A stretch of 64,000 nt of DNA from Odobenus rosmarus divergens. Lineage: Eukaryota; Chordata; Mammalia; Carnivora; Odobenidae. Shown piece after piece: positions 1-13,174 of this stretch (position 1 is the first letter of the stretch; each line of letters starts with the position of its first letter). The notes beneath the pieces were generated by a model. It saw nothing but the letters and a program-made list of their open reading frames with translations, was not told where the DNA came from and did no database searches. Made by a program: the position numbers and the translations under genes. The stretch lies in assembly GCF_000321225.1 (NCBI RefSeq), contig NW_004450478.1, positions 2,761,634-2,825,633 on the forward strand, written 5' to 3'.

Positions 1-109
1 TTCTGCCCTGGGGTTTTGTTGTTGTTATATTGTGCTGTGAAGTATGATAGGAGGTGTTATTGATTACCAATGATTATTAACAGACCACACTTCTGGATTT
101 ATCAGACTG

Positions 110-300
110 AAGAGGTAGCTGGGGGCCCAAGAGAGCAAAGTCAAAGACCAGGGTTTGAAGCCAGCCTCCACGTTGTTATGTAACCTTGAAGTCAGTAATC
201 TTCCCTAAATCTCAATCTCCTAGTCTATATAATAGACTCATTGTATCCTCTGTCCTCAGGGGTTCATAGGATTAGTGTAGAAATATAATGCAACAAGGTC
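110..300 (+). repeat. MIR SINE
   Basis: Diverged but ordered MIR features: 'CAGGGTTTGAAGCCAGCC', then 'TGTAACCTTGAAGTCAGTAA', then 'AATCTCAATCTCC', and a 3' part with 'GGATTAGTGTAG'. This is the tRNA-derived ancient mammalian SINE in sense orientation. Confidence 0.6.
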
Positions 301-450
301 AGTAAATTATAATTAGCTTTATGAATATTTTATGAAGATGGCTTACAATTGGTGAAATTGAATTAGAAAGCAATTAAACAAGTTTTATCTCCTATGTCAA
401 TATACTCACCAAAAGGCATCTTATTTTTGGTGGCTTTTTTCCCCTTCCAA

Positions 451-486
451 TTCCAATTTTAGTATATGTGCTGCCAAAGCGAGCAC
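451..486 (-). pseudogene. U6 snRNA 5'-end retro-fragment
   Basis: Read on the minus strand from 486 to 451, the sequence matches nucleotides 1-36 of U6 spliceosomal RNA with one change (C to T at nucleotide 11). The rest of U6 is missing. The 15-bp direct repeats at 441..455 and 488..502 (CCCCTTCCAATTCCA) look like target-site duplications; the left one overlaps the U6 match by five bases. There is no poly(A). It is a 3'-truncated retrocopy and not a functional snRNA: no box elements remain and the 3' stem is absent. Confidence 0.75.
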
Positions 487-2337
487 TCCCCTTCCAATTC
501 CATTGGCTTCACTTCCTTCTCCACACTTTTTTAAACATATCAATGTTTGTGATGAAATCATCAGGGTGCTGACAAAGAGAAGTCTATCTATGTGCCTCAC
601 TCACCCTTTCCTCTCAAGTCCAAAGGTTATAAACCCACATTTTCCTCCCAGGCATGAACTTGAGACACCCAAGACCCTCCCTCCTGTTTCACAACCCTCC
701 AGAAATTCATCTAAACTTTACTCTAAAGCATCACATCCTCAGCCAGGCCCTTAGAGAAGCAAATCCAACTCATTACAATATGCACAGTCTCAGTGTATTC
801 CTATCTATATCTATATCCACCTAGGCAATCTACAAATGTGGGTCACAGATCCAGAGTCCTGCCCCACAGGGTCTGGAACATCTCTCTGGAGTCTCTCCCA
901 GTCTCAGTTCTTCAAGAAAAGCAATGTCTTTCCAGCCAGTTTTCCAATTCAGCTAAGGGTTTTGGGGAAAGTGCTGTCCTCTCTAAAGCTTCCAATAGCC
1001 TTAATCTACTTGACTTTTATCCTATAAATTCGACATCTGAATCTCTACAAGATGTAGTGCCTCTCCAGATATCCTGAGGATAGTAACATGGCATGTTGCC
1101 CTTTTAACCACTGTTCTTTGTGTGAATGTAACTCTTTAGCCCCTAATTCACAGCACTCTATGTCTTCATTCATCTGGAAATTCCTCTTCATCTATCTCTG
1201 GCTTTGTTCTCACAACTTACTGTCATCTCTGCTACCTAAATTTCTCTTAATTTTCTCAACTTTCCTGTTTATCTCCAATTTCTCAACAATTTCCCTACTT
1301 TTTAATATACTTTTAGATAACACAGTATTAGTATTCTGAAAACTTACACATTATTCATAAATGCATTTTTCTTTGCAAATACAAAAATATTTCAATTGTT
1401 AAAATCAGCATGGGATGTATCTTCTTCTCAAAGGCTGGAAAAGTTCACTATCATGATTTGGAAGGTGGTTAACATGGGCCATGTACACATACATTCACTG
1501 AGCTGTAAACTAAATATTTGCATACTTTATACATCATACCTAAAATTTAAAGAAATGAAGAAAATTCCCTCAATAGGGAGGATTCTTCAGAAAGATGGAG
1601 GGAGGTAAAGGAAGAGTGTACCTCCAAATATTCAAAGTTTTGATTAGCAGAAGGTAAAAAAGGAAAAAAAAATTATACCTCAGATTAATATCACTGTAAC
1701 TTCAAGTCTATTGGGAAAGACAATTTTCTTTTACCACTAATAAATTTATGTATCCATTTACTAAAGAATGATGCAAATAATGAAGTTCCATGTACTCTAA
1801 AAAATATTAAGCATTAAGAAATTAATGGTTTTGTTTAAAACTTATTCCTGTTACATAGAAACACAGTGACTATATGAATAAATTATATTGACCACTATCT
1901 GTGAGGGTCTTTTACTAGAAACTTCCAGTTAGATTTTTCATCCATTCAAATATTAGCTGACTCCACTATGTGCCAAGCACCATGTTGGATATCTTGGAAT
2001 ACGTGATTTTGCAGAGACAATGTTTTACTCCCTAATTAGGTTATATTTAGCACAATATTAAAATTCTTCTAAATATAGCCATTTGAGAAATTCAGGCATT
2101 GCTTTCAGAATAATCTGCAAAAGTTATTGAGTTTAAACATGTTCTATGTGTAAGGAAGGATATGTAAAATAGATAATATGCTCCATTTAGATAATATGCA
2201 CTCAGATATTTGGGCTTAAGAGGCATGCACACAGAGAAGAAAATGATAAAATTATACTATCTATACAGAACTTTTTCAGCTCACAGAAATAGGAGTAAAA
2301 AGAAACGTCGTACACTATGTCAAAGTTAATAATTTAC

Positions 2338-2418
2338 CTTCGTCATTTTCTCTGCCAACTGCAAACGACCATCAAGTTCCCTTCTGATCTGGGCTGCTTG
2401 TTCATCTGCATTATCCAG
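2338..2418 (-). CDS. CADPS2: CADPS2 coding exon, 27 codons (probably exon 4)
   Basis: The next CADPS2 exon downstream on the minus strand, too short to stand out as an open frame. It encodes LDNADEQAAQIRRELDGRLQ followed by LAEKMTK, the CAPS-family continuation directly after the NACQ end of the 333-bp exon. The acceptor is TTTTAAAG|CTG at 2418; the donor is AAG|GTAAAT at 2338/2337. The length is 81 bp, phase 0 at both ends. It lies about 23 kb from the preceding exon. The residues are charged and look helical (Q/E/R-rich), consistent with the region before the C2 domain. No further CADPS2 exon is seen to the left within the window. Confidence 0.93.
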
Positions 2419-3980
2419 CTTTAAAACAGAAATTACACATATGTGATTACTTAATGACAGTGACCTACAGATTAAAGACTTAACGACTCAATTTTTGTTT
2501 TTAATAAATTCTCTCCAGCTACCTATTGACAACACAGAATGGCAGTCCAATTAAATCTTTTGGGCACTTTTCATTTTGGTTTTGTTCACAAAAGTTATTA
2601 AATTGCTAAGGGTAATAGCTCAGTTTATAAAAAATCTAATTATAGTAATTCCTTGTCCAACCTGTCCACAACAACTCTAAAACCAGGAAGTCCTTGTTTC
2701 CTTGAAATTACATTAAATTGTCTTTAAGCTTATTGAGTCCATCCCTCTGTCTTTGTGAAGGTCAGCCCTAAGTAGTTCCAGATAGATAAATATCTTGTTT
2801 TGTTCTTTCAAATTTCCAGAGTGGTGAGATTCTGAATAATGTTTTACTTCTTTTTCCTTTCAAAAAATATTCCCTTCATTTTTATAACAAGTTTGTGTAT
2901 TAGTGCTAAACTATAAAAGTACCATTTGATTAACTGATAGAACTTTCTACCATTTAAATCTTCATATTCTCCTCACTCTAGTATCAACAGCCTCATGCTG
3001 CCAAGAAACCCTTCCACTCTCTTACAGATTGGCACATTAGAATTCCATTCTCTTCTGCTAAATTTGATTGAAAGAGAAGCATGCTATCATTTTTAAAGAT
3101 ATTTACATGGAAAATTACTTTCACTTATCCAGTGAAATAATCTTTCTTATATAATTTCTTTTAACTTTTCCCTATGATTCCATTCCCCCCAATTATTGAT
3201 AATCAATTTCCTTTATTAGTTCATTATAGAAACTGCTATATTGAGGAGGTCCTACGAGCCACGCACAGTGTGGGATGCACTGGGTGGACTACCAATGTCT
3301 CTCTTGACTTTAATTCCTTTCCCTTTGTTACTTCCATCATAAAGAAACCTGGACCACACAATACAACTGTAGTATAATAAAGGTGCACCTGAAGACTGGA
3401 TTAATATTGAGTACAACATTAAACCACCCAGGAGAATATAGATTAACTTTTCTATTTCCTGAAGAACTTCAAACTGACCAGATTACATTCTTTAAAGCAG
3501 CCTTAAAAAAAAAAAAAAAGCCTGAAAAAGATGAGTAGGGGCAATGCAGGTTGACAGGATGGTGGTGTCAGGACATATATATAGAGTCAAGAAATGGGGA
3601 AGATGTTTTAGTAAAAGCACCAGGAGTTTGGAGGTGAGATGAATAGTTGTAGAAATGATAGATATTGGGGGGCGGGGGAAGGTACAGGGGAGATGGGGCT
3701 AGAGAGAGGCCAGCTACTTCATAAACTACTCTTCACAGCCACAATAGGGCATCTAGAGTTGGTTCCTACAACAACGGGAATTCTTTGAGAGATTTTAAAC
3801 AGGATTTTGGAAAGATCACTTTGTCTCCAGCACAAACAACAGATTAGAGGGACATAGGAAGTCTGATATTTATTCATTAGAAAAACAGATCTGGGGTTAC
3901 CTTCCTAAAAAAAATGTTTCCAGGTTGATTAAAAAAAATCAAATTCATTTAAAATCAAGTTTAAAAACAGCCAAGATTTT

Positions 3981-4163
3981 TAAGATTTTATTTATTTGAG
4001 AGCCAGAGCGTGCATACATGAGCAGGGGGAGGCACAGAGAGAGAGGGAGAAGCAGGGTTCCCGCTGAGCAGGGAGCCCCAAACAGGGCTCAATCCCAGGA
4101 CACTGGGATAATGACCTGAGCAGAAGGCAGACACTTAACTGACTGAGCCACCCAGGTGCCCCT
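3981..4163 (-). mobile_element. Can-SINE
   Basis: Antisense tRNA-Lys-derived carnivore SINE, from an A/T-rich tail at the left to 'CCACCCAGGTGCCCC' at the right. Target-site duplication AGCCAAGATTTT (3969..3980) / AGCCAAAATTTT (4164..4175), one mismatch. Confidence 0.92.
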
Positions 4164-5040
4164 AGCCAAAATTTTCTTAAACTAAATCACTGGTAAATAA
4201 TTTTCTATGTCATCTCAAGAACAAACACAAGTTAATTAATAGGACGCAAAGTCAAAGAAACAAAGCTTCTCTTTACTGTGTTCAAAGTCAAAATGATTTA
4301 CATTAAAAACTAACAAAATTGTTAAAGAATGTGTGGCATATCTGTTCCAGGTGACTGAAATCAAAGTCCTAAAAGCAAAAATTATGTGTAAGAACCTGTA
4401 ACTACAATACTTCAAATACACTAAATGTGTAAATGATCTCATCTTTGCTTAAATGCTGATAAACATCTTTACATAGAAAAATTAAAATGGTTACGTGCAT
4501 GTAAGGAGCTCTAATTCCACTAAGAAATAGTATTTAACATCTGAAAACAGAAGGTCATAGTTCTTCAAACTTCACAAAACACTACTTAACATCTTCAAAT
4601 ATATCTTCACATTAACAGCTCTTACTTTTAAGTGAAGTTATTTGACTCACTTCTGGATTTTGCAAGTATTTTCTTTGTAAGAGACATTTTCTACTACTTC
4701 TGAAAAATATTAATACCTTAACTGCATTTCTCTGAAAAAATGTAGGCAGAGAAAAGCAAGCATTGCTGTACCAAATAACATTTGAATAGCCTTCTCTTAA
4801 TTTAATTAAATTTTCAGAGATTACTAACTTCGGTGACTACTGCTATCATTTTGTGAAACTAGAAATGCATACTCCCAAACATGTTAAGGAAAAAAAAAGG
4901 AAAAACTAATAAAGACAATTTTTTTTTATATCCTTGTGTAATGTAACACTAGATAGAACTGAAGGAGGTAAATCAGTTGGTTAACTTTTTTTGTTTTTAC
5001 ATGTAAGAATGTTAATGTCCCATGTTTTGGGGGTTTTGTT

Positions 5041-5226
5041 AGAGATTTATTATTTTAGAGAGCATGTGTTCACAAGCAGGAGGGGGAGAAGAAGAGGGAG
5101 AGAGAATCTCATGCAGACTCTGCTGAGCAGAGAGCCAGACTTGGGGCTCAATCTCATGACCCTGAGGTCATGACCTAAACTGAAACCAAGGGTGGATGCT
5201 TAACCAATTATGCCACCCAGGTGCCC
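5041..5226 (-). mobile_element. Can-SINE
   Basis: Antisense copy ending 'CCACCCAGGTGCCCC'. Body features include AGCAGAGAGCCAGACTTGGG and CTCAATCTCATGACCCTGAG. The target-site duplication is not clear, so this looks like an older copy. Confidence 0.88.
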
Positions 5227-5549
5227 CTTGTTTTCTTGAGTGTTTATTACTTTTGTTTTTAAATTAATTGAAAGCTTATAATTATGTTTTCTTAAAAGTT
5301 AACTTCTCAATTGAAATTAGTTTCACATGCAGTTATAAGAAATAGATACACCCATTATACACAGCCTAGTTTCCTCCAATGGCAGCATCTTACAACACTG
5401 TACTATTATATCACAACCAGGGTACTGACTTTGATATAATCATCCATCTTATCCAAAGTTTCTCAATTTTATGCTTACCATTTGTATTAATTTATTATTT
5501 AATTTATCTAAATTTATATATTCACCACTACAGTCAAAACACTGAAGAA

Positions 5550-5737
5550 TATTTTTTAAGATTTGAAAGCAAGCACATGTGCACACACACATGAGCATGT
5601 GTGAGGGGAGGGACAGAGGCAGAGAATCCTCAATCAGACTCCTCACTGAGCACGGAGCCTGACATGGGGCCACAAGACCATGACCCAAGCCTAATCCCAG
5701 AGTGGGATGCCCAGCCAACTGAGCCACCCAGGTACCC
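5550..5737 (-). mobile_element. Can-SINE
   Basis: Antisense copy ending 'GCCACCCAGGTACCCC'. Flanks CAAAACACTGAAGA (left) and CAAAACACTGCAGA (right) are a target duplication with one mismatch. The inner part has a CA-rich stretch (CACATGTGCACACACACATG). Confidence 0.9.
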
Positions 5738-6094
5738 CAAAACACTGCAGACTTTTAACACCATATGTTGCTCTTTTATAACCACACCAACCTCCCTCCA
5801 GCCAATCCCGTTGGTTAGATTTAATAATGTACTGCTTTTCAAAATGTTCAAAAACTAAATTCTAATAAGGCAAATGGATTTTCTTTTAATTTCCATTATG
5901 AAACTGGAGAGGTTGACATTTGTAAACATTGGAGGGGGGCCTCGGACCTCTTAATCTACACGTTCACCACCTGGGTGCTTTCCTCAAAGCACATGGTCAT
6001 AAACAGCATGTATCTAGAGCTCCAACCCTTCAGAAGTTTGATTTACATTTCCAACTGCTTATTTACCATTTCAATTTGCATGAAGACTAACAAA

Positions 6095-6270
6095 CCCAAA
6101 ATGCAATCTTGACTTCCAGCTCCCCATACCAATCACTCCTTCGATGAATAATGCCATGTCATATAAATAGCACATCTATTCACCCAGTTGCCCAAGCCCA
6201 AAACCTAGGTGTCATCTTTGGCCTTTCTTTTCCCTCACAGCCCACATCCAATCCAATCTAGAGTCATGTA
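6095..6270 (+). repeat. L2 fragment
   Basis: Contains the L2 3'-region pattern 'CCCAGTTGCCCAAGCCCAAA', 'ACCTAGGTGTCATCTTTGGC' and 'CACAGCCCACATCCAATCCA' in the expected order, sense strand. Confidence 0.7.
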
Positions 6271-6763
6271 GAGTGAAACCTAGGTCACATTATTTAAGCA
6301 GACCAAAATTCAGGTACTCTGAGTTCCTGGCCAGGACTCTACTTTTTTTATGGTAGAGGGTTTTCCTGGCCACTTCAAGTAGATCTTTCACCAGAGCAGT
6401 TGTACATATGGTTATGGTGCAAGTAATGCTTTTTCTTTTCTGAACCCTCCAGAGAACTTGGGTTTTTACACCACCTCCTCCATCTTCCCCTCCACAAAAT
6501 CAGTCAATCAATCAATAAAGCCTAGACGGTTCACAGATGTGGGACATCGGATTTTAAAATGCTGGATAGCACCTCTGTCTCTAGTGTCTGATTTGGGGTA
6601 TGAGATAAAGAAAATGGAGATATGTGGGCTCTGGAGTCCATGGTAGGGCCCAGAGGCAAGCCTCACTTTATGAGGACAACCTCATTTTCTTTAAATTCTT
6701 GATTTAAACACATTGTGACAAGAGATTACTTACCTCACAGATGTCCTTTCCTGGCACACAGCA

Positions 6764-6990
6764 TGCCCAAATGTATCTTTTTTCTCTGCAATGCCCCTAG
6801 TATCTAGTGTACAGAGCATTTTCAATTATCAATTGAAAATGATCAATTTCAATTAACACTTCAAAATCAATTACTACTTCAATTATCAAGATATTTTTCT
6901 GGACTGGCAAATATTTAGCATAGGAATGTACTTTTATTTTCCTCCTGTTCATTACATAGGAAGTACTGTTTCCACATTCAGAATCCTCTG
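6764..6990. repeat. Diverged tandem duplication, copy 1
   Basis: Shares a collinear run of blocks with 7227..7472: TGCCCAAATGTATCTTT, CTCTGCAATGCC, CTAGTATCTA, GCATTTTCAATTATCA, CACTTCAAAATCA, TTTCCTCCTGTTC and TTTCCACATT. I do not recognise it as a known repeat family. Confidence 0.7.
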
Positions 6991-7008
6991 TCACAGAATA
7001 TTTTTCAC

Positions 7009-7176
7009 ATTTTTTGGTAAGACTTTATTTATTTGTCTGAGAGACAGAGAGAGAGAGAGAACAAAGCAGATTCCCCGCTGAGCAGGGAGCCCAATGCAGG
7101 ACTCGATCCCAGGACCCTGGGATCATGACCTGAGCTGAAGGCAGACACTTAACCGACTGAGACACCCAGGCATCCC
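7009..7176 (-). mobile_element. Can-SINE
   Basis: Antisense copy flanked by a perfect 10-bp duplication TATTTTTCAC (6999..7008 and 7177..7186). It sits between the two copies of the local tandem duplication. Confidence 0.92.
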
Positions 7177-7226
7177 TATTTTTCACGTCTTTTAAAGAGT
7201 CAATCAATGGTCAGGACCATAATAGG

Positions 7227-7472
7227 TGCCCAAATGTATCTTTGTTCTCTGCAATGCCTCTAGTATCTATTATACAAAGCATTTTCAATTATCAGTTGAA
7301 AATTAACAATTTCAGTAACCACTTCAAAATCATTGCCATATTAAAAAAATCAATGACCACTTCAATGATGAAAATATTTCACTAGCTTGACAAATCTTTA
7401 ATACACAAACATATATATTTTTTCCTCCTGTTCTTTATATGGGGCTTGTGGTTTCCACATTTAAAATTCTCT
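7227..7472. repeat. Diverged tandem duplication, copy 2
   Basis: Second copy of the block at 6764..6990, same orientation, with small indels and many substitutions, including an extra A/T-rich insert near 7340. Confidence 0.7.
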
Positions 7473-10310
7473 AGGCTAGGGAGTTCTTAACCTGGGCCTT
7501 TGGGAATCTGAATCACTCAAGTTGTGAGCAACACTCTGTAGAGTTATGCATTTTTTCCCCTTGGGGAATGGTTTGAATTTCATAACTCAAAAGGGTGGCA
7601 ACTCCCTAACTCAAAAGAGGTAAAGAACCATGCTTTGGGGAAATCTTTCTAGAAGCCTCTATCCATTTCTTCTAGAAGAGGCTATGTGTCTTTTTAAAAC
7701 ATAAACCATGGAAGACGGCCACCCTCAGACCTACACATCATCAACCTTACTTTACAGAGATTTGTTAAATCTTTGTAAAGGGACACTAAGACACATGCTC
7801 TCAACAGTGTTGGTAATGGTCCAGTTATTTTACTATTTACCCTTTCTTACACCTACTGTACAGCAACCATGATGTAGGCTCTTCAGTAGCTACAAAAGTA
7901 AGGGCCTTCCAGGAACTCACACTTTATATCAAAAATAGTGAAAACAGTACACAGAACAGAATACAATTGCCATAAGAAAGCTACTGATCAGGTGCTGTAA
8001 GAATTCAGTGATGGCAGAGATGTGTTTCCTGGTTGATTAGCATCACAATGGATTTGCAAAGAGGGAAATACTAAAAAATGGACTTTGAGTAGAGAAAATG
8101 CTGACCTGATGCAGCAGCCTATTGGTCTCGACTTGCAAATCTCCAACCCTAGACTTTCCTTGCCCCATTCCCCGCATTCCTCTCATGTCATTGGAAACAA
8201 GCTCCAAGAGACCGCAGGGATCAGCAAATCTCCCTTTGCAGAAGGCCTCAGGAGGACCCAAAGCCCAACTCTACTACAGTTATGAAAATTTTAAACAGCA
8301 TAAAAATAACTTTACCAAGTTTCACCCAATACCTCCATTTTATAACTTGTGATATCTTTTATCCAATGCTCTAAAAACTACAAATATCAAATACTTGAAT
8401 TCATTAAATTTGTTCATATCTTTAAAAAAAGATCATTTATAAAAAGCACTTTTCATAACACTGTTTAGCATCATTACCCTCCCTCATTAATATATTTTCT
8501 AGAACCAGGATAACTGTATTAACGTTGTCAATCACCAAAAAAAGGAATTAATAGCTATTTTTCCATAATGACATCTTTGTACATGCCGACCCTACTCAAT
8601 TATGTCCTTTTTCCCACTGAAGAAATTAGTTTTTTCTCTGACTTCACACTCCAATTATGGCATACTTCTTTTCAAACAAATTATATTGTTTTTTTCTTGT
8701 AATATTCATCTTTATCCTTCAGTATGAAAAACGCAAGTACACTAGGATTTGTTATATAAACTTTGTGTTTTCCCTGTTCATATGCTGGTCCACTGTATTT
8801 ATATTATACATAAATCTGGTCATTTACAGATAATATATCATAAGTAGTAACTGGCACAAACCTAACACTGATGCCAAAAGAACACTCCAACAAACACTTT
8901 ATCATAGAGTTTTCTAGTAGCCCAGTGTTTATTTGACAGTACCAAATATATATGGATTTTGCAACAGAACCTAAAATTACTGATCAAAAGCTTTAAGTGT
9001 TAAATTAATCTACTTCACCAATAAGTTGTGTTAATTCTCTATTACTTGAACCAAAATTTATCATAAAAATAGAGCCTAACTCTACCCTACTGATTATTTC
9101 TGCTCTGTTTTCTATGCTGCCACCCCACCCCCCATACTACAAACACACACGCAGGTCCTTGGCTGTTCTAGACATCAGAGTATCTCCAGTTACTTCTCAA
9201 AACAATGCCGTAAGTCAGTATATACCACTAGCCTTTCTCCTGAGTTCCAGCTTCCCAACTGAAGGCAAGGCCTTTCCTTTTACGCACCTACAATGCCCTC
9301 ACCTAAAAGTAAACCTGTTTTTTATCATCCACTCTTCATCATGTCTCCCAGTTCTACATATCATTCCCACTACCCTTGATCAGGCTATAATCTCAGAGAA
9401 GGGAAGGAGGTAAGGAAAAAGAAAGGAGATGAGGGATTAAATGAATAAGTGAACGTGAATAAAGAGACTGATACCCGAACACCTTAGTCTAGTATCCTGG
9501 TCCTCCCAAATTTTATTCCATTCTCTTTTCAATTTCTTGGGTAATTCCACTATCTATACAAATTAGTTTATTCAGTGTTTACCAAAGATGTTACATTTTC
9601 CCAGTCATGCATTTTGCTTGTGTTTCTTCTGCCTGGGACATTCTTAACCTACCTTCATTGTTTCAATCTCCAAATCTGAGATTACCTAACCAATCATTTA
9701 ATAATAAAGCAGGTACTATCTGATGACCTATCTTTCACAGTTTCCTCTTACTGTTGAACTTCAGACATTTAAGACCTCTACCTCAAATTGCAGTGTAGGT
9801 CCCTTGTTAGCTCATCCTACCCTATCAAGAGGAGTAAAACAAATCCTTCTTGAATGGTGGAATTCACATAACTGGTCTCAATTTTAATGCAAATATAAAG
9901 AATAATTACAAGGCTCTTGGACCCTAACATCCCCTGCAAGCTGATCTTCTGTGAGTCAATCTCCCTCAAAAACAAAAACCCCATCCCTCCCTTTTTCCTG
10001 ATCACTGAGATGAGCCAACAACACGGTAACAAACTTTTTTAATTTCATGCAACAAAAAGAATGTAGTAAGAAGATGACGTTATTCCCATACCCTCAAGAG
10101 AAACACATTGCATATATGATGTTACGTATGATTCAGGTAACATGTCTGCTAGATGCAAAGCATTTAAAAAAATTCCTTTATATCAATCTGATCTTCCAGA
10201 TTATATATATAAAAAAAAAAAAACCTGACTCGGAAATAGCAGTTCTGCCATGGTCCTTGCAGAATAATTCTAAGAGTCTTAAAAATGCATTTCACAGAAG
10301 GACATACTTA

Positions 10311-12516
10311 TCTCAGCATAATAAACCAGCCCACAGCTAACATCAGACTTAATGGTGAAAGGTTAAAAGCTTTTTCTCTAAGATCAGGAGTAACACAAGG
10401 GTGCCCACCCTCAGCACTCCTATTCAAGATAATACTAGAAGTCCTAGCTAAAGCAACCAGGCAAGAAAAAGAAATAAAAGGTATCAGAACTGCCAAGAAG
10501 TAAATTGGTCCCTATCTGTAGAGAATATGGTTTCATGTACAGAAAATCTTAAAGACTCAACCAAAAAACCTGTTAGATCTAATCGATGAATTCAGTAGTT
10601 ACAGGATACAAAATTAACCTACAAAAACTAGTGGCATTTCTGTATACTAACAATGAATTTTCTGGAAAAAAAATACCATTAACAATAGCATAAAAAACAA
10701 TAAAATACTTAGGCATAAATTTTACTAATGAAGTGAAAGATCTCTACTCTGAAAACTCCAAGACACTGATAGATAAGAGAAATTGAAGAAAACATACATA
10801 AGTGGAAAGGTATCCTGTGTTCATGGACTGGAAGATCCTATCAAATTCCAATGGCATTTCTTTTTTACAGAAGGAAAAACACACCTGAAATTTATACAGA
10901 ACCACAAAAGACCCTGAAAAGCCAAAGAAGTCTTGAGAAATAACAAAAGCAGGCACCATCACTTTCCAATTTCAAGATATACTATAGAGCTACAGAACTA
11001 CAGTCATCAAAAATAGTATCACACAAATTGAACAGATTTGAGAACCCCGAAATTTGAGAACCCAAGTATGTACAGTCAACTAATATTTGACTAGGGAGCC
11101 CAAAATGCTCAATGGAGAAAAGACAATCTCTTTAATAAATGCTGCTGGGATAATTAGATATTCACATGTAAGAGAATGAAACTGGACCCATGCCCTATAC
11201 CCCTCAGAAAATTTAACTCAAGATGGATTAAAGACTTAAATAGAAGACCTGAAACCATAAAAATCCTAGAAGAAAACACAGGAAATAAAAGCTCCTTGAC
11301 CTGGGTCTTGGTAATGACTTCTTTGGATATGATACCTAAAGCAAAAGCAACAAAATCAAATATAAATAAGTAGAACTATATCACACTAAAAAGCTTCTGC
11401 TCAGCAAAAGAAACCATCCACAAATTGAAAAGAACACCTATGGAATGAAGAAATATTTTCAAAGTACACATCTGTTAAGAGGCTAATATACAAAATATAT
11501 AAAGAATTCATACAAATCAAAAGCAAAAAAACCCCACAATTTAAAAAATGAACAAAGGACCTGAATAGATATTTCTCCAAAAAAGATAAATGAAAGGCCA
11601 ACAGGTACATGAAAAGATGCTTAACTTCACAAGTCATTAGGTAAATGCAAATTAAAACCACAAAAATATCACCTTATTCCTGTTATAATGGTCATCATCA
11701 AAACAAGAGAGAACAAATGTTGGCATGGATGGGGAGAAAAGGAAACCTGTGTGCACTGTTGGTAGGACTATAAATTGGTGCAGTCACTATGGAAAACAGT
11801 ATGGAGGATCAACAAAAAATTAAAAATGGAATCACCATATGGTCTAGCAATTCCACGTCTGGGAATATATCCAAAGGAAATGAAAACACAAATTTGGAAA
11901 GATATCTGCACCCCCATGTTCATAACAGCATTATTTACAATAGCCAAGACATGGAAACAATCTAAATGTCCATTGATGGATGGGATAAAGAAATTGTGGA
12001 ATACTATTCACCCATAAAAAAGAGGAAATCCTATCATTTGCGACAGTATGGACCTTAAAGGCATTATGCTAAGTAGAATAAAGCAAAGAAAGATAAATAC
12101 TGTATGATCTCACTTTGGTGTGTAATCTAAAAAACATTTTTTTCCTAATTTAAAAAACAAAACTCATAGAAAGAGATCAGACTTGTTGTTACCAAAGGCA
12201 GTGGGGAGGAAGTGAGGGAAAATGGAGGAGGGTGGTCAAAAAGTCTAAACTTCCAGTAATAAGATAAATAAGCACTAGGGATGTAATGTACAGCATGAGG
12301 AATATAGCTAACACTGCAGTAGAATATATGGAAAAGTTGTTAGAGTTCTCATCACAAGGAAAAAATATTTTTTCTTTATTGTATCTATATGAGAAGATGG
12401 AAGCTAGCTAATCATTTCACAATGTATGTAAATCAAACCATCATGCTGTACATTTTAAACTTATACAGGGATATAGGTCAATATTTTTCAATAAAACTGG
12501 GGAGAAAAGTACATTT
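10311..12516 (+). mobile_element. Old LINE-1, 3' half of ORF2 and 3' UTR
   Basis: 5'-truncated L1. At 10375-10500 a reverse-transcriptase block reads [14 protein letters not shown] (family RQGCPLSPLLF). The downstream FADD catalytic motif is lost. At 11170-11370 and 11775-12017 are C-terminal ORF2 pieces ([46 protein letters not shown]) in shifted frames. The 3' UTR ends near 12516 with AATAAAACTGGGGAG. Several frameshifts and stops show it is dead. Confidence 0.9.
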
Positions 12517-12976
12517 CCCAAACCATGCTTTCATTTGAATCCTAAAAAGTAGGGAAAAGATGAATGAGTTAATTAGATATAAAATTACCCTATGTGAACT
12601 GAACTAAACTCTATTAAATAATGGATCAAAATGTTCAAAAGCAAGAACATAAGAATTTAACCTCAAACATAAAAACCATGGGACTTCAATAGCCTGAAGA
12701 CAATGCATGCATATTCTCTAAAATGGTAGATGGCAAGTTTTTTTACATCATGAAATCTTTTTTAGTATTTCATTTGATATTAGCATTTTATCTTCTGGAC
12801 AAAAGTAATGAGCTAATAATACTTTCAAGCAACACTTAACTATATTCACCTCGATAAAACAGTTGAGTACACATTCACATTAATAAGTAATGCTGAAATT
12901 GAAAGACTTTAGTATTATGTAACACAGAGCACATCAGAACTCCAGCCTCATCAGGACTAATAAGAACTAAATTTAT

Positions 12977-13155
12977 GGGGTGCCTGGGTGGCTCAGTCGT
13001 TGGGCATCTGCCTTCGACTCAGGTCATGATCCCAGGATTCTGGGATCGAGCCCCACATCGGGCTCCCTGCTTGGCAGGAGGCCTGCTTCTCCCTCTCCCA
13101 CTCCCCCTGCTTGTGCTCCTGCTCTCTCTGCCAAACAAACAAACAAACAAATAAA
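12977..13155 (+). mobile_element. Can-SINE
   Basis: Starts GGGGTGCCTGGGTGGCTCAG and ends in an (AAAC)n tail. Target duplication AAGAACTAAATTTAT (12962..12976) / AAGAACTAAAGTTAT (13156..13170), one mismatch. Confidence 0.95.
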
Positions 13156-13174
13156 AAGAACTAAAGTTATACAG

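Larger units (their letters stand above)
1..2337 (-). other. CADPS2: CADPS2 intron 4 (start of it)
   Basis: Intronic sequence downstream of exon 4. It holds a MIR near 110-300 and a U6 retro-fragment near 440-502. Between about 500 and 1340 is a pyrimidine-rich stretch with short open frames that look random, including a TCTATA-type simple tract near 800. A short L2-like piece (TCCACTATGTGCCAAGCACC) is near 1960. I see nothing else. Confidence 0.7.
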
